64,000 nucleotides of DNA from positions 62,001 through 126,000 of the forward strand of contig JAIXZY010000078.1 in NCBI GenBank assembly GCA_027489355.1, in the 5' to 3' direction. The translations under genes and the position numbers were made by a program. This DNA is from Paracoccaceae bacterium (GTDB lineage Bacteria; Pseudomonadota; Alphaproteobacteria; Rhodobacterales; Rhodobacteraceae). Of the stretch, positions 50,941 to 59,732 are shown piece after piece. Position 1 is the first letter of the stretch. Each line of letters starts with the position of its first letter. The notes under the pieces were generated by a model. The model did no database searches. It was not told where the DNA came from and was given only the letters and a program-made list of their open reading frames with translations.

Positions 50941-51779
50941 TGGCCGTCGCCCGCCGCAATCCGCTGCTCACGCTGGGCAAATACGCCGCGATCCTGTTCT
51001 ACCTGAGCTTCGCGCTGTTCCCGCTGTACTGGCTGCTGAAGATCTCCATCACGCCGGACCAGCTGATCTATACCGAGGGGACCGCGCTTTGGCCCACGGA
51101 CGCGACGCTGGAGAACTTCGGCAAGGTCATCTGGCAGACCGACTTCCTGCGCTTTTTCTGGAACAGCCTGATCGTGTCGCTTGCGGCTGCGGCGATCACC
51201 ACGGTCATCGCGGCCGGAGCGGGGTATGCCTTCTCGCGCTTCCGGTTCCCCGGGCAGAAGCTGGTCATCGCGCTGATGCTGCTGACGCAGATGTTCCCGC
51301 TCTTGATGATCATCGCGCCGATCTACAAGATCGTGGCCATGCTGGGGCTGCTGAACTCTCTTTCCAGTCTGATCCTGGTCTACACCGCCTTCAACATCCC
51401 CTTTGCCACCTTCCTGATGCAAAGCTTCTTCGACGGCATCCCGAAGGACCTTGAGGATGCGGCGATGATGGACGGCTGCACCCGGTTCCAGGCGCTGCGC
51501 AAGGTGATCCTGCCGCTGACCCTGCCGGGCCTCGGCGCGACGCTGGGCTTCATCTTCACCGCCGCCTGGTCCGAGGTGCTGTTCGCCCTGATGCTGATCC
51601 GGTCCGAGGACAGCATGACCTTCCCGGTGGGAATGCTGACCTTCGTGTCCAAATTCTCGGTCGACTGGGGGCAGATGATGGCGGCCGGCGTGCTGGCGCT
51701 GATCCCCTCGTGCCTCTTCTTCATCTTCATCCAGCGATACCTCGTCCAGGGCCTGACCTCTGGCGCTGTGAAAGGCTGA
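50940..51779 (+). CDS. Sugar-type ABC transporter permease 2 (MalG-like)
   Basis: A 279-residue permease with six membrane segments. The EAA loop DLEDAAMMDGCTRFQALRKVILPL lies at about residues 170-193. ATG at 50940 shares its first base with the preceding stop. The ATPase gene starts 3 bases after its own stop, completing the importer. Confidence 0.9.
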   Translation: MAVARRNPLLTLGKYAAILFYLSFALFPLYWLLKISITPDQLIYTEGTALWPTDATLENFGKVIWQTDFLRFFWNSLIVSLAAAAITTVIAAGAGYAFSRFRFPGQKLVIALMLLTQMFPLLMIIAPIYKIVAMLGLLNSLSSLILVYTAFNIPFATFLMQSFFDGIPKDLEDAAMMDGCTRFQALRKVILPLTLPGLGATLGFIFTAAWSEVLFALMLIRSEDSMTFPVGMLTFVSKFSVDWGQMMAAGVLALIPSCLFFIFIQRYLVQGLTSGAVKG

Positions 51780-51782
51780 CGC

Positions 51783-52838
<1,056 letters not shown>

Positions 52839-53163
52839 GCGGCACGATGCGCTGCACGCGCCTGCGGTTCCGGCCCCTCGGTAGGATGCCTGGCCGGACG
52901 TCTGGAACCGCTCGACTCCGGGCTTGACGGGCAGTCTTCCCTGGCACAGGGCGCGAATATCGCGCCATCTCACATCTGCGCCGACGGCCGAGACCTTGGA
53001 ACATGGATGACCGTCCGAAGCACCGCAGCAACGTTTCGGACAGCGCATCGCGCGCCCGTTCCGTCAGCATTATGCCGGGGGAAGCGTGGCGGAGGGAATG
53101 GGTCCGATATCCAACCTTCTCCACACTCGGTGACAATTGGAAAAGAGAGGAAGGCGATGCCCT
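52839..53163. other. Intergenic region, 325 bases
   Basis: It lies between the ABC ATPase gene and the end of a decayed small gene. I see no convincing gene, hairpin with T-run or operator in it. Some open frames exist, as expected at this GC content, but none resembles a known family. Confidence 0.5.
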
Positions 53164-53563
53164 TTAGTCTAGAGGCCGCGCTGCGGTATGGTCGACCTGG
53201 ATGGGATGGTCTGCCAACGCTTGTGGTCGGCGAGAACGCGAAGCCCTGCTGTATAGGATTGCGACTGTTTCGTCCGTCCTTTGGAGCGCGGATGCCAAGT
53301 TTCGTGCCGTCGAGGCTCGATCTTTTCCGACTGCGGCGTCGATATCTGCGGCCGTCGTCGCACGCAACTCTGTTCGGCCAGAGTTGGCCCCTGCTTACCA
53401 GAAGGTAGGTCGCCGTTGTCCGGTAGGCTTCGAAGCTAATCCCCTGAAGCAGTTCCTCATCGGTCAGCACCTGGTACTCGCCCGGCGGAAGGGCGTCAGG
53501 GTAACCGGCAAGGGTGAATGCGTTCGCGAAGGTCACTGTTGCCGTGCTGGATCGGTTAAGCAT
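53164..53563 (-). pseudogene. Frameshifted small conserved protein (EELLQG-type)
   Basis: The 5' part (ATG 53563, behind AGGAGA) encodes a beta-strand-like peptide with PPGEYQVLTDEELLQG and FEAYRTTATYLLV, a small-protein type I associate with Rhodobacteraceae. The frame then runs into Arg-rich nonsense, while the next frame picks up TELRATTAADIDAAVGKDRA, which looks like the family's normal end. One base lost or two gained near 53371-53377 would explain it. The restored frame also runs past the expected end, to 53164. A Crp/Fnr-like box lies 102 bases upstream of the start. It could be a sequencing error rather than decay. Confidence 0.55.
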
Positions 53564-53664
53564 GCCCGTCTCCTCTTCACCGGATGTCTGGAGGCCCCTG
53601 CCCAAAATCGGGACGCCGCGCAAACCTGCGCGATACAGTGTAGGACGACGCGGACCGGTAAATG

Positions 53665-53678
53665 CTGATGCGGATCAG
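53665..53678. promoter_or_regulatory. Crp/Fnr-type box CTGATGCGGATCAG
   Basis: Perfect CTGAT-N4-ATCAG dyad, 102 bases upstream of the frameshifted small gene (minus strand). It is one of a cluster of such boxes around the Crp/Fnr gene at 57046. Confidence 0.65.
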
Positions 53679-53718
53679 TCCCGATTGCGGCAACAAGCGC
53701 GCTGCGATTTCCGGAATC

Positions 53719-54813
53719 TCAGACCTCTCTCCCGTCCAAGACCTGCAGGAAGAACCGCAGGCTCTCTGCCGACGCGTCCGGGCCCAACGGATCGGTGTAA
53801 CTGCCTTGGGGCGTACCGCCGGACCAGGCATGTCCGGCCCCGTCGATCCGCCAGACTTCGACCGGATGGCCGGCAGCGTTTCGTCCCAACAGTACGTCAA
53901 AGCGACGCGACGCGTCGGTCCCGGACCGCTCCGAAGTGCCGGACATCGGGCCCGCAAGACGTCCGGCGTTCACCGGCGCGACCGTCCCATCGGCCGAGCC
54001 GTGGAAGATGATGGCCGGAACCCGCAGTGCTTCTGCCGTCCCGGCCGCATCGCCCCGCATCGCCGCAAAGGCAGAGACCACGTCCTGCGCCGAGCCCGGG
54101 GCAAGACCGGAGTGCACCGAGGCCGCGGTCACCAGATCGGGGTGCGTATTGGCAATCAGGGCCGCCATCGCTCCGCCTGCCGACAGACCGCTCACGAACA
54201 GGCCGACGTCGGCGAGGCCGTGTTCAGACAGGACCGCAGCGCCAAGTCCGGCCAGCAGGGCGGCTTCTCCACCTTCCCGGCGCTGGTCTCCGGGGCGGAA
54301 CCAGTTCCAGCAAAGCTGCATGTTGTCGCCACGCGTCTGCTCGGGGTAGACGACGAGCAGGCCGTTGTCTTCAGCATGGCGGTTCATCCCGGTTCCGGCG
54401 GCAAAGTCCTCGGGCGTCTGGGTGCAGCCGTGCAGCATCATCACGACCCCGCGGAGGGGGCCCTTGCGCCCCGACGGGAGGAACAGCCGATAGTCTCGGG
54501 CGCCATGTGGCCCTTCATGTCGGCGGCTCTCGAAGACTGAACCCTCGGGCAGGTCGGGCGAGGGAACAGGACCGCGGAGATTGGCGGCCTGGCCGGGTGT
54601 CCGCGCCACGAGGTCCGCGATCACTTGCGAAAGGGGGCGCGACCGGCGGACTGTGGGTCCTGTTGGGCGGTCGGGCTTCTGAGCCGACTGCGGCGGGGTG
54701 GCGTCAACTTTTCCGGAAAGAGCCCCTTGGATCAGGCGGGTTGCGTGGGCCGGTTTGCCCGCGCGCACTGCATCAAGGGTCTGGCGCATTGTGGCCATGA
54801 AGTCGTCGGTCAT
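53719..54813 (-). CDS. PHB depolymerase / feruloyl esterase-like alpha/beta hydrolase
   Basis: A 364-residue esterase of the PHB depolymerase (LpqC/PhaZ-like) family. The oxyanion region VVMMLHGCTQTPEDFA lies at about residues 137-152, the lipase box GLSAGGAM at about 219-226, a late Asp region in HGSADGTVAPVNA, and the catalytic His in IDGAGHAWSGG. The first 100 residues are a low-complexity, Pro/Arg-rich leader without a clear signal peptide, so an intracellular enzyme is likely. Start ATG at 54813; two further ATGs follow within 9 codons. The substrate, polyester or other acyl ester, is undetermined. Confidence 0.85.
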   Translation of the reverse strand: MTDDFMATMRQTLDAVRAGKPAHATRLIQGALSGKVDATPPQSAQKPDRPTGPTVRRSRPLSQVIADLVARTPGQAANLRGPVPSPDLPEGSVFESRRHEGPHGARDYRLFLPSGRKGPLRGVVMMLHGCTQTPEDFAAGTGMNRHAEDNGLLVVYPEQTRGDNMQLCWNWFRPGDQRREGGEAALLAGLGAAVLSEHGLADVGLFVSGLSAGGAMAALIANTHPDLVTAASVHSGLAPGSAQDVVSAFAAMRGDAAGTAEALRVPAIIFHGSADGTVAPVNAGRLAGPMSGTSERSGTDASRRFDVLLGRNAAGHPVEVWRIDGAGHAWSGGTPQGSYTDPLGPDASAESLRFFLQVLDGREV

Positions 54814-54956
54814 CCTGTTTCTGCCTTTCCGGGACGGAGCGAACCGTCGGTGGTTCGGACACATACGTGCCCGAGGGGTCGGCAGCCCGAAGGCTGGACA
54901 ACCATTGCATGTCGCAAGGAGTTAACCCGCCAAACCCGGTTCGGTGCCCAGATCGG

Positions 54957-55478
54957 TCAGGATAGGTTCAGATCCCGGGTTAGAACGCCGGACTGTGCAA
55001 GCTTCCGCCGGGCACGTTCGGCGCGGCGGATAATTGTGCCAGCGGAACAGCCGCAGATCGTGGAAGCATCCTGGCTTGACAAGCCCTCACCGACGAGAAG
55101 AAGCAGCGCGTCGCGTTGGTGGATCGGCAGGGCAGCAAAGCTGTCCCGAAAGCTTGTTCCGGGCCGTGGGGCAACCGAACTTCCCTTGCTTTGCGGGGGC
55201 TGCGAAAGCCAAGCATGGCAGGCTTGGCGCAGGATGGTGATGAGCCGGGCCATCAGACCTGGCGGCGGGCCCACCGGTGAAAACTCGGCCCAGGCCGCGC
55301 GGAGGGTTGTCTCGACCAGATCATCCGCCCGACCCGGATCCCCCACCAGAAGCTTCGCATAAGCGCGAAGCGAGGGTAGGAGTGTCAGGATTTCGCCAAA
55401 AGCGTCCGTCGCATTTGGAGCGATGGAAGATGCGTGGGTCGGCGGTCCGGTTTCGGATACAATCGTGCTGGTGGTCAT
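54957..55478 (-). CDS. ECF-type sigma factor-like protein
   Basis: A 173-residue sigma-70 family protein of ECF size. Region 2 is recognisable in PSLRAYAKLLVGDPGRADDLVETTLRAAW (about residues 39-67), and region 4 with its HTH in LPIHQRDALLLLVGEGLSSQDASTICGCSAGTIIRRAERARRKL. An Ala/Pro/Ser-rich linker joins them. Start ATG at 55478 follows GGGGGAAA. A perfect CTGAT-N4-ATCAG box lies 82 bases upstream. No anti-sigma gene is adjacent, so its control may be transcriptional through that box. Confidence 0.8.
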   Translation of the reverse strand: MTTSTIVSETGPPTHASSIAPNATDAFGEILTLLPSLRAYAKLLVGDPGRADDLVETTLRAAWAEFSPVGPPPGLMARLITILRQACHAWLSQPPQSKGSSVAPRPGTSFRDSFAALPIHQRDALLLLVGEGLSSQDASTICGCSAGTIIRRAERARRKLAQSGVLTRDLNLS

Positions 55479-55559
55479 GATTTCCCCCAAAGGTCAGGCT
55501 CGGAATCTGGCGCAACTTGATGCCAACGTTCACAATGCGGCAGGTGCGCAGCCCCTGCG

Positions 55560-55573
55560 CTGATGCAGATCAG
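55560..55573. promoter_or_regulatory. Crp/Fnr-type box CTGATGCAGATCAG
   Basis: Perfect CTGAT-N4-ATCAG dyad, 82 bases upstream of the ECF sigma gene on the minus strand. Confidence 0.65.
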
Positions 55574-55670
55574 CGGTGAAGGATTGCGCGAAGATTTCTC
55601 GTCCCGAACGCGCCAGAAACCCCTTGAGTTCGTGGCGCGAGACAGCAGCTCCAGCCTCGGATGACCGCTG

Positions 55671-56505
55671 TCAGAAGGAATAGACCAGCGAGACGCCGAG
55701 CTTGTTCTCGGTCCTGACCGCGCGCGCGTCGTTGTACTCGGTCAGGTAGCTGACGCGGGTGGCGAACATGTCGGACATTTTCACGTTGAACCCAAGGTCG
55801 TTGTTCACCCGCAGCGCGCTGTCCGACTTCAGCACGTCGGTGTCGTTGGTGGCGAAAAGGGTTTCGCTCATCCGCCAGAACAGCCGCGACGAGGCGATGT
55901 AGCCCGTCTCGGTGTCCGATGCGCCCGCGCCGTCCTTCAGGTAGCTGACTCCGATCCCCGCCTGGACGCGCCAGCTGAGGTCGGGCGTGTTGATGACACG
56001 GTACCCCGGGCCGACGCCGACGAACGCGTCGGTCTTGGACGGCACCCGCCGTTTCGGCCAGCCCGTCGGTCTTCACCCGGCCAAGGGCGAAACCGTAGAA
56101 GTTGTCATCGAAGTAGTAGTTCGCGTCATAGATCGCGAAGAGGTCTTCCTTGGTCTTGATCGACCCGGATTCGGCGAAGTCCAGCACCACGCCAAGCGTC
56201 TGGACCATCGGGCCATTGGCCATGCGGAGCCGCGCGCCTAGGCTGAATTCGCTGGAATCCGTGGCCCCGGTCTTGCCGGAATAGCCAAGCGAGGCACTGC
56301 CGGACAGGCCCTCGCGGTATTCGGGCGATCCATAGCGGAACGCGTCGTTGCCCCGCTCAAGGTCAAGCCGGGCGGAGCGGTCGATGTCATCGATCCGGTC
56401 GTCGACCGAGTCGATGCCGGTCAGGACGGTCTGGGCGCTGCCCCCCGTTGCGCCAAGCAGAAGCAGGCTGGCGGCCGTGCCGACGGCGAGGAATGCGTAT
56501 GTCAT
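55671..56505 (-). pseudogene. DUF481-type outer membrane protein, single-base frameshift
   Basis: The gene encodes a signal peptide (LLLLGATGGSAQ) and then a beta-barrel-like protein. The first frame covers about 155 residues up to GFALGRVKTDGLAETAG. The remainder (TDAFVGVGPGYRVINTPDLSW through ENKLGVSLVYSF, a typical C-terminal Phe) lies in another frame. One extra G in a GGG run at 56045-56047 accounts for it, and the total length is exactly one base over a multiple of three. It is either recent inactivation or a sequencing error. DUF481 proteins resemble salt-induced outer membrane proteins. A degenerate Crp/Fnr-like box lies 76 bases upstream. Confidence 0.78.
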
Positions 56506-56580
56506 GGATGGAACCTTTCAACGGTGCAAACGCCCGGAAGGGCGCTGGCCCATGTCTGACACACAGGACCCCGGCAAAAG

Positions 56581-56594
56581 CTGCATTGCATCAG
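56581..56594. promoter_or_regulatory. Degenerate Crp/Fnr-type box upstream of the DUF481 gene
   Basis: CTGCATTGCATCAG keeps one perfect ATCAG arm; the other has two mismatches. It lies 76 bases upstream of the outer membrane protein start, the same spacing as the better boxes. Confidence 0.4.
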
Positions 56595-56628
56595 TGCGCC
56601 AGCCGGTTTCACCGGTCCCGCCCACATC

Positions 56629-56862
56629 CTATCTGCGCCTGACCGAGTTCCCGCCGTCGATGATCCGGGTGATCAGCGTCGCCACAGCCTTATGCGTGTC
56701 GGGATCGCCCCCCTCGGGGGCGGGGAAATGGGCATTCGCTGCATCCTTCAGGATTCCCATGATTTCGCCCTCGGGCAGGACGTTGCAGTCGTTCAGGGCC
56801 AGAAGCAGCGACTCGCATATGGAGAGGGCGGCAATTCCGGCGACGTCGGGCAGTTCGGCCAT
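56629..56862 (-). CDS. Small conserved hypothetical protein, 77 residues
   Basis: A 77-residue acidic, helical protein with no signal peptide or membrane segment. The region VAGIAALSICESLLLALNDCNVLPEGEI, given here as a whole at residues 7-34, is the sort of conserved helix-turn stretch that I associate with small alphaproteobacterial proteins of unknown function. Codon use and the clean start at 56862 support it as real. It diverges from the Crp/Fnr gene, with a perfect CTGAT-N4-ATCAG box in between, 98 bases upstream of this start. No function is known to me. Confidence 0.7.
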   Translation of the reverse strand: MAELPDVAGIAALSICESLLLALNDCNVLPEGEIMGILKDAANAHFPAPEGGDPDTHKAVATLITRIIDGGNSVRRR

Positions 56863-56959
56863 GGCTTTCGACTTTCTTGTTGAATTCTGTCATGCTGCCT
56901 GCATCGCGCTGCCAGCAGCTTCGCTTTGTGTGATCCTTGCAGGAAATCCCGTGACCAGA

Positions 56960-56973
56960 CTGATCTGGATCAG
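56960..56973. promoter_or_regulatory. Crp/Fnr-type box CTGATCTGGATCAG, divergent promoter
   Basis: Perfect CTGAT-N4-ATCAG dyad, 73 bases upstream of the Crp/Fnr gene and 98 bases upstream of the divergent 77-residue gene. It suggests autoregulation. Confidence 0.68.
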
Positions 56974-57045
56974 CAAGCAACCGCATCTTCTGCAGAAGAA
57001 GGATGAATTGACGACCGCCACGGGCCATTCGCAACGAGGTGACCT

Positions 57046-57798
57046 TTGACTGCAGCCAAGACACATGCCCCCATCCAGGACAGTCCGATGGCGCGCAAGC
57101 TGGCGGCATTCGTCAGATTGTCGGAAGTGGATCTGGTGGTCATGTCCGATCTCTATCGCCGACGCCGCCGCTTTTCCGTCGGTGTCGACATGATCCACCA
57201 GGGCCAAACGGATCAAAGCGCCTTCGTGCTCGCGTCCGGTTGGGCCAGTTCGTACAAGATCCTGCCCAGTGGCAGCCGTCAGATCGTGAACATCCAAATC
57301 CCGGGCGATTTCCTGGGACTGCGGTCGGTGCTGTTCCGGACGGCCGATCACAACGTCGAGCCGATCACCGTGGTCCACGCCTCCGAGGTCAGACAGCGCG
57401 ACCTTTTGAGCGCCTTTTCCCAGACACCCCGCCTGGCGACAGCGGTGCTCTGGGCCGCGTCAAGGGACGAGGCGATGGTGGTCGAACACCTGGTCGACGT
57501 GGGACGCCGGACCGCGACCGAACGGATGGCGCATTTCCTGCTGGAGCTTGGGGCTCGGCTGAGGCTTGTGGGCCTTGGCACGCGGGAGGGCTATCTCTGC
57601 CCGCTGTCGCAGTATCTTCTGGCCGATACCCTGGGACTGAGTGCGGTGCATGTGAACCGCGTGCTGCGGGAATTGCGCGAAGCGGGGATGGTGACTTTTC
57701 AGAAAGGCCGGGTCGTGTTCGACGACTACAACGCGCTGGTCGAACACGCGAGTTTCGACCGCGCCTATCTGGACCACGACGGACCTCTCTTGCATTAG
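57046..57798 (+). CDS. Crp/Fnr family transcriptional regulator
   Basis: A 250-residue Crp/Fnr-type regulator. The cyclic-nucleotide-binding-like jelly roll spans about residues 20-145, and the long dimer helix and winged HTH about 150-240. The recognition helix lies in GLSAVHVNRVLRELREAGM. The N-terminal region lacks the cysteines that hold the Fe-S cluster of Fnr (the only Cys is near residue 185), so it is not a classical oxygen-sensing Fnr. Start is TTG at 57046 behind GAGGTGA; no ATG fits. CTGAT-N4-ATCAG boxes lie upstream of it and of neighbouring genes, suggesting that it may control them. Confidence 0.87.
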   Translation: MTAAKTHAPIQDSPMARKLAAFVRLSEVDLVVMSDLYRRRRRFSVGVDMIHQGQTDQSAFVLASGWASSYKILPSGSRQIVNIQIPGDFLGLRSVLFRTADHNVEPITVVHASEVRQRDLLSAFSQTPRLATAVLWAASRDEAMVVEHLVDVGRRTATERMAHFLLELGARLRLVGLGTREGYLCPLSQYLLADTLGLSAVHVNRVLRELREAGMVTFQKGRVVFDDYNALVEHASFDRAYLDHDGPLLH

Positions 57799-57809
57799 AT
57801 CTGACATCG

Positions 57810-58004
57810 TCACTCCAGCGCGGCGACTGCGGCAGACAGCGAACGAAGGCAGTCTGCATCCCGGTGTTCCGTCACCGCCTTTTCAGCGTCGCCCAAGTGC
57901 AGCCGGGCGGCGTCCTTCCTGAGGCCGGCCGGCGCCCGGTCGCAGAGGTCCCGGACGGTTTGCATTTCCTGTGCAACAGAGACGAACGCGCTGAACGATG
58001 ACAT
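57810..58004 (-). CDS. Small hypothetical protein, 64 residues
   Basis: A 64-residue protein, predicted helical, rich in Ala/Arg/Asp, with LRKDAARLHLGDAEKAV as its centre. No signal or membrane segment. Start ATG at 58004 follows GAGGATC. It converges with the Crp/Fnr gene, 11 bases apart. A Crp/Fnr-like box with one mismatch lies 104 bases upstream. I do not recognise the family. It is supported by codon use, ribosome-binding site and the shared box. Confidence 0.55.
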   Translation of the reverse strand: MSSFSAFVSVAQEMQTVRDLCDRAPAGLRKDAARLHLGDAEKAVTEHRDADCLRSLSAAVAALE

Positions 58005-58447
58005 GTGATCCTCGAAGACTGGGAAAGGTGGGGTGGCGGGGGTGCATTGCACGGGCCGCCGCCTTCCCGATTGATCACCCTTATGCACGAGCTCTCGTGA
58101 ACCCGCGCTGATCTGCGTCAGTGGTTTCAAGAGTCGTACTAACTTCGATCAGCATCCATTTCGGCATCAGGCGGCAGGCTGTTCTGCAACCGCCCATTTC
58201 CGCATTGGACGATCCCCTCGCCAGTGCGGAAATCCACCCGTCCGGTGCAAGTCGGGCGGGTGGTCCTTACCCCCGCGATACCGCATCGGCGGTGAAGTTT
58301 CCCGGCGGTAACTAACGTGGGTCAGCATGTCAGTCATGAATTCAAGGATGATGGAACAAAATTGCCGCTCCGGAGTTGATAAACCGGGCCAGGCTTCCCC
58401 TCCGACGCTCACCTTTGAAACCTGAAATTCGCACAGCGGAGACTGAC
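58005..58447. other. Intergenic region, 443 bases, divergent promoters
   Basis: Between the 64-residue gene (minus) and the galU-like gene (plus). It holds a Crp/Fnr-like box (58108-58121), a strong hairpin with arms CCACCCGTCCG and CGGGCGGGTGG (58234-58263, 8-base loop) and a weaker dyad CTAACGTGGGTCAG (58312-58325). No gene is apparent. Confidence 0.6.
58108..58121. promoter_or_regulatory. Crp/Fnr-type box CTGATCTGCGTCAG
   Basis: CTGAT-N4-GTCAG, one mismatch to the perfect dyad, 104 bases upstream of the 64-residue gene on the minus strand. Confidence 0.55.
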
Positions 58448-59383
58448 TTGCCCGATACATCGATCAGAACCGTCATTATCCCGGCTGCCGGTAAGGGCAC
58501 CCGTCTGCTTCCTGCGACCAAGGTGACGGCCAAGGAGCTTCTGCCGGTCTACGACCGCGTCGTGCTCGACTTCGCCATCGAAGAGGCCATCGGCATCGGT
58601 GCCGAGCGCATCGTCGTGGTCATCAACACCGAGAAGGTGGCGATCCAGGCCTATCTGAGCGGCCATCCCGGCACCGTGACGGGTGGGCTGGGCAAGGACC
58701 AGTCCAGAACCCCCGGCCCGGAGATGATCTTCGTCTTCCAGGACCAGCCGCTCGGCTTGGGACACGCGGTCCTCTGCTGCAAGGAGGTCACCTTGCCAGG
58801 CCCCTTCGCCGTCCTTCTGCCAGACGACATCATCCTTCGCGCCAATTGCCTTGCGGAAATGGCCGCGCATTACAGCGGCGGCCACATGGTTGCGGCGATG
58901 CAGGTCAAGCCCGAGGAAGCGTCGCAGTATGGCATCTTCCGGCTTGCCGGCCTGCCCAGGGACAATTGTTTCCCGGTGGCGGGGATGGTGGAGAAACCCG
59001 CCCAAGGCGAGGCACCGTCCTCGATCGCGGCGGTCGGGCGTTACATCTTGGATCCGGTGATCTTCGATGCGCTTGGCCGCATCACGCCCGGCAAGGGCGG
59101 CGAGTTGCAGCTGACCGATGCCATCGCCCTTTCGGGTGCCTCGACGCCGGTCGTCGCATTTAAGTTCAGTGGAATCCGGCATGACTGCGGCAACCATGAC
59201 GGGCTGCTTGGCGCGTCGGTGGCGTGGCAGAAGCTGGGCCGGCGGGATTTGGCCTCAGGGCCGCTGAAGGTACCGCAATCCCTTCCCAAGGGCGCTGGCG
59301 TTCGTGCTATGCTGCGCAAGGTGAAGGTGCCGGACCCGGTCGCGAGGGCGACCCTGTCGGCGATGCCGGTGGATACTCAATGA
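58448..59383 (+). CDS. UTP-glucose-1-phosphate uridylyltransferase (GalU-like)
   Basis: A 311-residue nucleotidyltransferase that should make UDP-glucose. Motifs: the nucleotide-binding AAGKGTRLLPATKVTAKELL at about residues 13-32, then VFQDQPLGLGHAVLC, LPDDIIL, the VEKP lysine region and GKGGELQLTDAI. Start is TTG at 58448 behind CGGAG; no ATG lies closer than 24 codons upstream. A GalU paralogue is likely elsewhere in such genomes. The adjacent cyclic glucan synthase uses UDP-glucose, which gives this copy a dedicated role by inference. Confidence 0.88.
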   Translation: MPDTSIRTVIIPAAGKGTRLLPATKVTAKELLPVYDRVVLDFAIEEAIGIGAERIVVVINTEKVAIQAYLSGHPGTVTGGLGKDQSRTPGPEMIFVFQDQPLGLGHAVLCCKEVTLPGPFAVLLPDDIILRANCLAEMAAHYSGGHMVAAMQVKPEEASQYGIFRLAGLPRDNCFPVAGMVEKPAQGEAPSSIAAVGRYILDPVIFDALGRITPGKGGELQLTDAIALSGASTPVVAFKFSGIRHDCGNHDGLLGASVAWQKLGRRDLASGPLKVPQSLPKGAGVRAMLRKVKVPDPVARATLSAMPVDTQ

Positions 59384-59537
59384 ATTGATGCGGATGTTGC
59401 AGGGCCCGATCGGGCCTTGCCGTGATCTTTTCAGGCAGCCTTTGTACGTCGATGACCGACGTTTCCGACCCGATGACACCTCTCGAGTTCGGACCGTCGC
59501 AGTTCTGGGCACTGCCATGACCGGAAAGGAAGACAGC

Positions 59538-59732
59538 ATGGAATGGAAACTGATCGAGACGAAGTGGGAGGCAATGACCCGCCGGATCCAGGCGGATTAC
59601 CCCATCGACCGGATGAAGGCCCTTGCCGCGTCCCGAGGGGACGGCGCCCCACGCGACGCGCTTTCTGCGTCACTTGCTGACAGCGTGACTGCTTCCACCC
59701 AGCGCCCTGAGTTCAAGTCCTCGTCCAAGTGA
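59538..59732 (+). CDS. Small hypothetical protein, 64 residues
   Basis: A 64-residue hydrophilic protein opening with MEWKLIETKWEAMTRRIQAD, a Trp-containing amphipathic helix of a kind seen in many short alphaproteobacterial proteins of unknown function, followed by a Ser/Ala-rich tail. ATG at 59538 follows AAAGGAAG; ATG at 59517 is possible. Its stop overlaps a GTG in frame with the glucan synthase (GTGA), so it may be translationally coupled to it. Confidence 0.6.
   Translation: MEWKLIETKWEAMTRRIQADYPIDRMKALAASRGDGAPRDALSASLADSVTASTQRPEFKSSSK

Noticed and set aside
52970-53160. Arg-rich C-terminal extension of the small gene at 53563 as genuine protein
   Set aside because: The downstream frame carries the family-like end, so the extension is best read as out-of-frame sequence after a frameshift.
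57046-57798. Naming the regulator FnrL
   Set aside because: The N-terminal cysteines needed for the Fe-S cluster are missing and the recognition helix (HVNRVLREL) differs from Fnr.
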